Source: Pontibacter harenae (GTDB lineage Bacteria; Bacteroidota; Bacteroidia; Cytophagales; Hymenobacteraceae). Taken from it: 64,000 bases of DNA. The position numbers were made by a program, and so were the translations under genes. The stretch is taken from assembly GCF_020907245.1 (NCBI RefSeq), contig NZ_JAJJWH010000015.1, positions 45,060-109,059 on the forward strand, read 5' to 3'. Under the pieces are notes generated by a model. That model searched no databases. It was not told the origin of the DNA and was given only the letters and a program-made list of their open reading frames with translations. Below are positions 61,934 through 64,000 of this stretch, piece by piece (the stretch's first letter is position 1; each line of letters starts with the position of its first letter).

Positions 61934-63268
61934 ATGAAAAAACGCATACTTTTAATTGGATATAACTATCATCCAGAGCCTACTGGTATAGGAAAATATA
62001 GTGGGGAAATGTTAGTTTGGTTAGCGCAGAACGGGTACGATTGTGAAGTAATCACCTCTTATCCATATTATCCGCAGTGGAAAGTTCAGGATGCTTATGC
62101 AGGTAAGAAGAATAGGTTTAGCTCGGAATCCCAAAGTGTAGCAGGAGGGGAGATTCGGGTACACCGGTGCCCTATGTATGTGCCAGCAGTGCCTAGTGGG
62201 TTGAAGCGTATGTTGCTTGATTTATCGTTTCTTATTTCTGCCTTCCTAAAGCTTTTCCAACTGATACTCTTTTCGAAGAAGTTCGATTATGTCATTACTG
62301 TTGTGCCTAGTTTCCAGATCGGTTTGTTGGGAGTTATGTATAAAGTGCTTCGGAAGGCAGTTCTACTGTATCACATACAAGATTTACAAATTGAAGCAGC
62401 ACGGGATCTGAAAATGATCAAATCTGAGAAGGTTATTAATATGCTGTTCAGGTTAGAGAAGTACATTTTTAATAAAGCAGATGTAATCAGTAGTATTTCG
62501 GAAGGAATGGTGGACAAGGTTAGAGTGAAAGCACAAAAAGAGGTTTTGTTATTTCCGAACTGGACAGACTGTGAAAGTTTTTACCCTATCACCAATCGAG
62601 GCAGGTTAAAAGAAGAGTTTGGCTTTAAATCTTCTGATAAGATTGTTTTATATTCAGGTGCGATTGGAGAAAAACAAGGCCTTGAAGCTATTCTGCATGC
62701 TGCTAAGGCGCTTAAGCCACAAAAAAACTTGAAGTTCCTGATTTGTGGGTCAGGTCCATATAAAAAGAAGTTGTGCCAGTTGGCAGACGAGCTAAGCCTG
62801 GAGAACGTGGTGTTTTACCCATTGCAGCCTATAGAAAAATTCAATCATTTCTTGAACATGGCGGATGTGCATTTGGTGATTCAAAAATCAAGTGCAGGTG
62901 ACCTGGTTATGCCGTCGAAGCTTACAACTGTTTTAGGGGTTGGTGGATTAGCATTGATAACTGCCCATAAAGGAACGACTTTGCATTCTTATGTGAGTAA
63001 ACATAAGATGGGGCTTTTAATTGAGCCAGAGAATCAGGAGGCTCTTAACACCGCTTTGTGGCATGCAGTTTCTGAAGATAATGAAGCTCTAAGACAGAGT
63101 GCTCGTACCTATGCGGAGGAATTCCTATCTAAACAAAAGATAATGGAAGCATATGATAAAAAGGTGCTTAAGGGTGGCTTGGAGCCCAAAGCTTTACCTG
63201 CTGCAGCGGCCAAAGCTGTTCCTGTATCTAGCGTAAGTTTAAGAGAGCTGAGAACCGCAAACCGATAA
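61934..63268 (+). CDS. WcaI-family glycosyltransferase (GT4)
   Basis: 444 residues. WcaI signature start: LLIGYNYHPEPTGIGKYSGEMLVWLAQNGYDCEVITSYPYYPQWKV. The donor side shows VLYSGAIGEKQGLEAILHAAK, FLICGSGPYKKKL, FYPLQPIEKFNHFLNMADVHLVIQK and the PSKLTTVLGVGG motif typical of WcaI. It is a peripheral membrane enzyme of colanic-acid-like EPS assembly. The last 30 residues are a low-complexity Ala/Pro/Val tail (PKALPAAAAKAVPVSSVSL), unusual for the family. Base composition is closer to the housekeeping genes than the rest of the cluster. Confidence 0.93.
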   Translation: MKKRILLIGYNYHPEPTGIGKYSGEMLVWLAQNGYDCEVITSYPYYPQWKVQDAYAGKKNRFSSESQSVAGGEIRVHRCPMYVPAVPSGLKRMLLDLSFLISAFLKLFQLILFSKKFDYVITVVPSFQIGLLGVMYKVLRKAVLLYHIQDLQIEAARDLKMIKSEKVINMLFRLEKYIFNKADVISSISEGMVDKVRVKAQKEVLLFPNWTDCESFYPITNRGRLKEEFGFKSSDKIVLYSGAIGEKQGLEAILHAAKALKPQKNLKFLICGSGPYKKKLCQLADELSLENVVFYPLQPIEKFNHFLNMADVHLVIQKSSAGDLVMPSKLTTVLGVGGLALITAHKGTTLHSYVSKHKMGLLIEPENQEALNTALWHAVSEDNEALRQSARTYAEEFLSKQKIMEAYDKKVLKGGLEPKALPAAAAKAVPVSSVSLRELRTANR

Positions 63269-63300
63269 GTTTTGTAGATTTAAATTGAAGCATTTAGGCT

Positions 63301-64000
63301 GTGCAATTCTATATTTTTTTAGTGGCACTGTTATTATGGGGGTATGCTCCTTTAATAGGGGAAAACAAGGTTGCTAGTGTAATAGTAGCTGCGTCTACAG
63401 CTGTTGATTCTTCTACTGCTTTATCTAAACCTTTTAGGGCGGCTAATAATAGTATGTATGCCCCAAGAACTTACGATAAAGTTCGTTTCGGAGTTAAAGT
63501 GGGTATGGGTTATTCAAACACAAATTTTAACAAGGGTTTTCCTAAGCCATCCGAACCGATAGAAACCATTTGGAAGATGAGCTATTCAGGAGGCTTTGTG
63601 ATAGATGTTCCGCTGTACAAGAAGTGGCACTTTCAACAAGAGTACTTGTATTCTCATGTAAGAGGGGAAGTTAAAGCAGAAGGTGTATCGTATGATTTTG
63701 AGTATTTATCGTTGCCAGTGCTTCTTAAGTACCAGCTTACTCCTGCATTTTCAGTTTTCCTAGGGCCTCATTTCGATTTGCTTTTGTACGCCAGGGAGCG
63801 TTTAGATGATCAGTCTATCGATGTTGAGCATGTAATAGAGGAACGTAATTTTGGAGCAATTGCAGGGATGGGATACCAAATTACAAATAAGCTTTCTGTT
63901 GATGCCCGATTTGTTCGTGGAGTAAGTCACATAAATATCAAGCAAGGTGCTATTGCGAAAGAGAGTTGTGGTTCACAATGTATGATGTTTGCATTTTTGT
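63301..64000 (+). CDS. Outer-membrane beta-barrel protein, partial (cut by window end)
   Basis: An open frame runs from GTG at 63,301 to the right edge, giving at least 233 residues, with an in-frame stop just upstream of the GTG. The N-terminus (QFYIFLVALLLWGYAPLIG) looks like a signal peptide. From about residue 60 alternating strands read VRFGVKVGMGYSNTNFN, SYSGGFVIDVPLYKKWHFQQEYLYS, FEYLSLPVLLKYQLTPAFSVFLGPHFDLLLYARE and NFGAIAGMGYQITNKLSVDARFVRG. This is the opening pattern of small porin-like beta-barrels (outer membrane protein beta-barrel family). Its position next to the EPS genes may or may not be meaningful. The C-terminus is outside the window. Confidence 0.75.
   Translation, partial: MQFYIFLVALLLWGYAPLIGENKVASVIVAASTAVDSSTALSKPFRAANNSMYAPRTYDKVRFGVKVGMGYSNTNFNKGFPKPSEPIETIWKMSYSGGFVIDVPLYKKWHFQQEYLYSHVRGEVKAEGVSYDFEYLSLPVLLKYQLTPAFSVFLGPHFDLLLYARERLDDQSIDVEHVIEERNFGAIAGMGYQITNKLSVDARFVRGVSHINIKQGAIAKESCGSQCMMFAFL

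Overview
The window reads as chromosome from an aerobic Bacteroidota bacterium of the order Cytophagales, most like the Hymenobacteraceae (Pontibacter and relatives). The evidence is the fused lpxC-fabZ gene, a PorX-type regulator of type IX secretion, TAnnTTTG promoter boxes, weak Shine-Dalgarno signals, the DUF2851, DUF4197 and DUF1456 families, and an exosortase X-like sorting system. The species assignment is inference; no rRNA or tRNA gene was seen.

Positions 1-43,222 are mostly housekeeping genes in short transcription units on both strands. They cover amino-acid and shikimate metabolism (class V aminotransferase, aroQ), chromosome maintenance (xerD, ftsK), chitin or glycan hydrolysis (GH20), pyrimidine synthesis (pyrD, pyrF), lipoprotein trafficking (lolA), translation and tRNA modification (valS, trhO, tsaE), a lipoyl E2 subunit, cinA, yebC, the lipid A block lpxD / lpxC-fabZ / lpxA, an HD phosphohydrolase, porX and alanine dehydrogenase. 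Many gaps end in clear hairpin terminators. Several gaps carry dispersed repeats of at least four types, including REP-like palindromes whose stem sequence varies while its symmetry is kept.

Positions 43,770-45,171 hold a small divergent unit on the minus strand: a Gly/Asn/His-rich secreted protein with a C-terminal PID-helix-Arg sorting signal, then an exosortase with Cys-Arg-His active-site residues, then a small partner membrane protein. A hairpin between the first two genes may set their expression ratio. About 2.6 kb of AT-rich, mostly non-coding DNA follows. It contains a decayed IS982-family transposase and a MITE-like element.

Positions 47,825 to the right end form an exopolysaccharide cluster on the plus strand: Wza-type export lipoprotein, Wzc-type chain-length kinase, Wzx-type flippase, one GT2 and several GT4 glycosyltransferases, a Wzy-type polymerase, an SGNH hydrolase, a WcaF-type acetyltransferase, an NAD-dependent epimerase and a WcaI-type glycosyltransferase. 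The window ends inside an outer-membrane beta-barrel gene. Most of the cluster is more AT-rich than the housekeeping part, which suggests transfer. No initiating sugar-phosphate transferase lies in the window. One glycosyltransferase contains a run of ten G residues that could make it switchable. The working picture is an EPS factory next to an exosortase that processes one tiny low-complexity surface protein.
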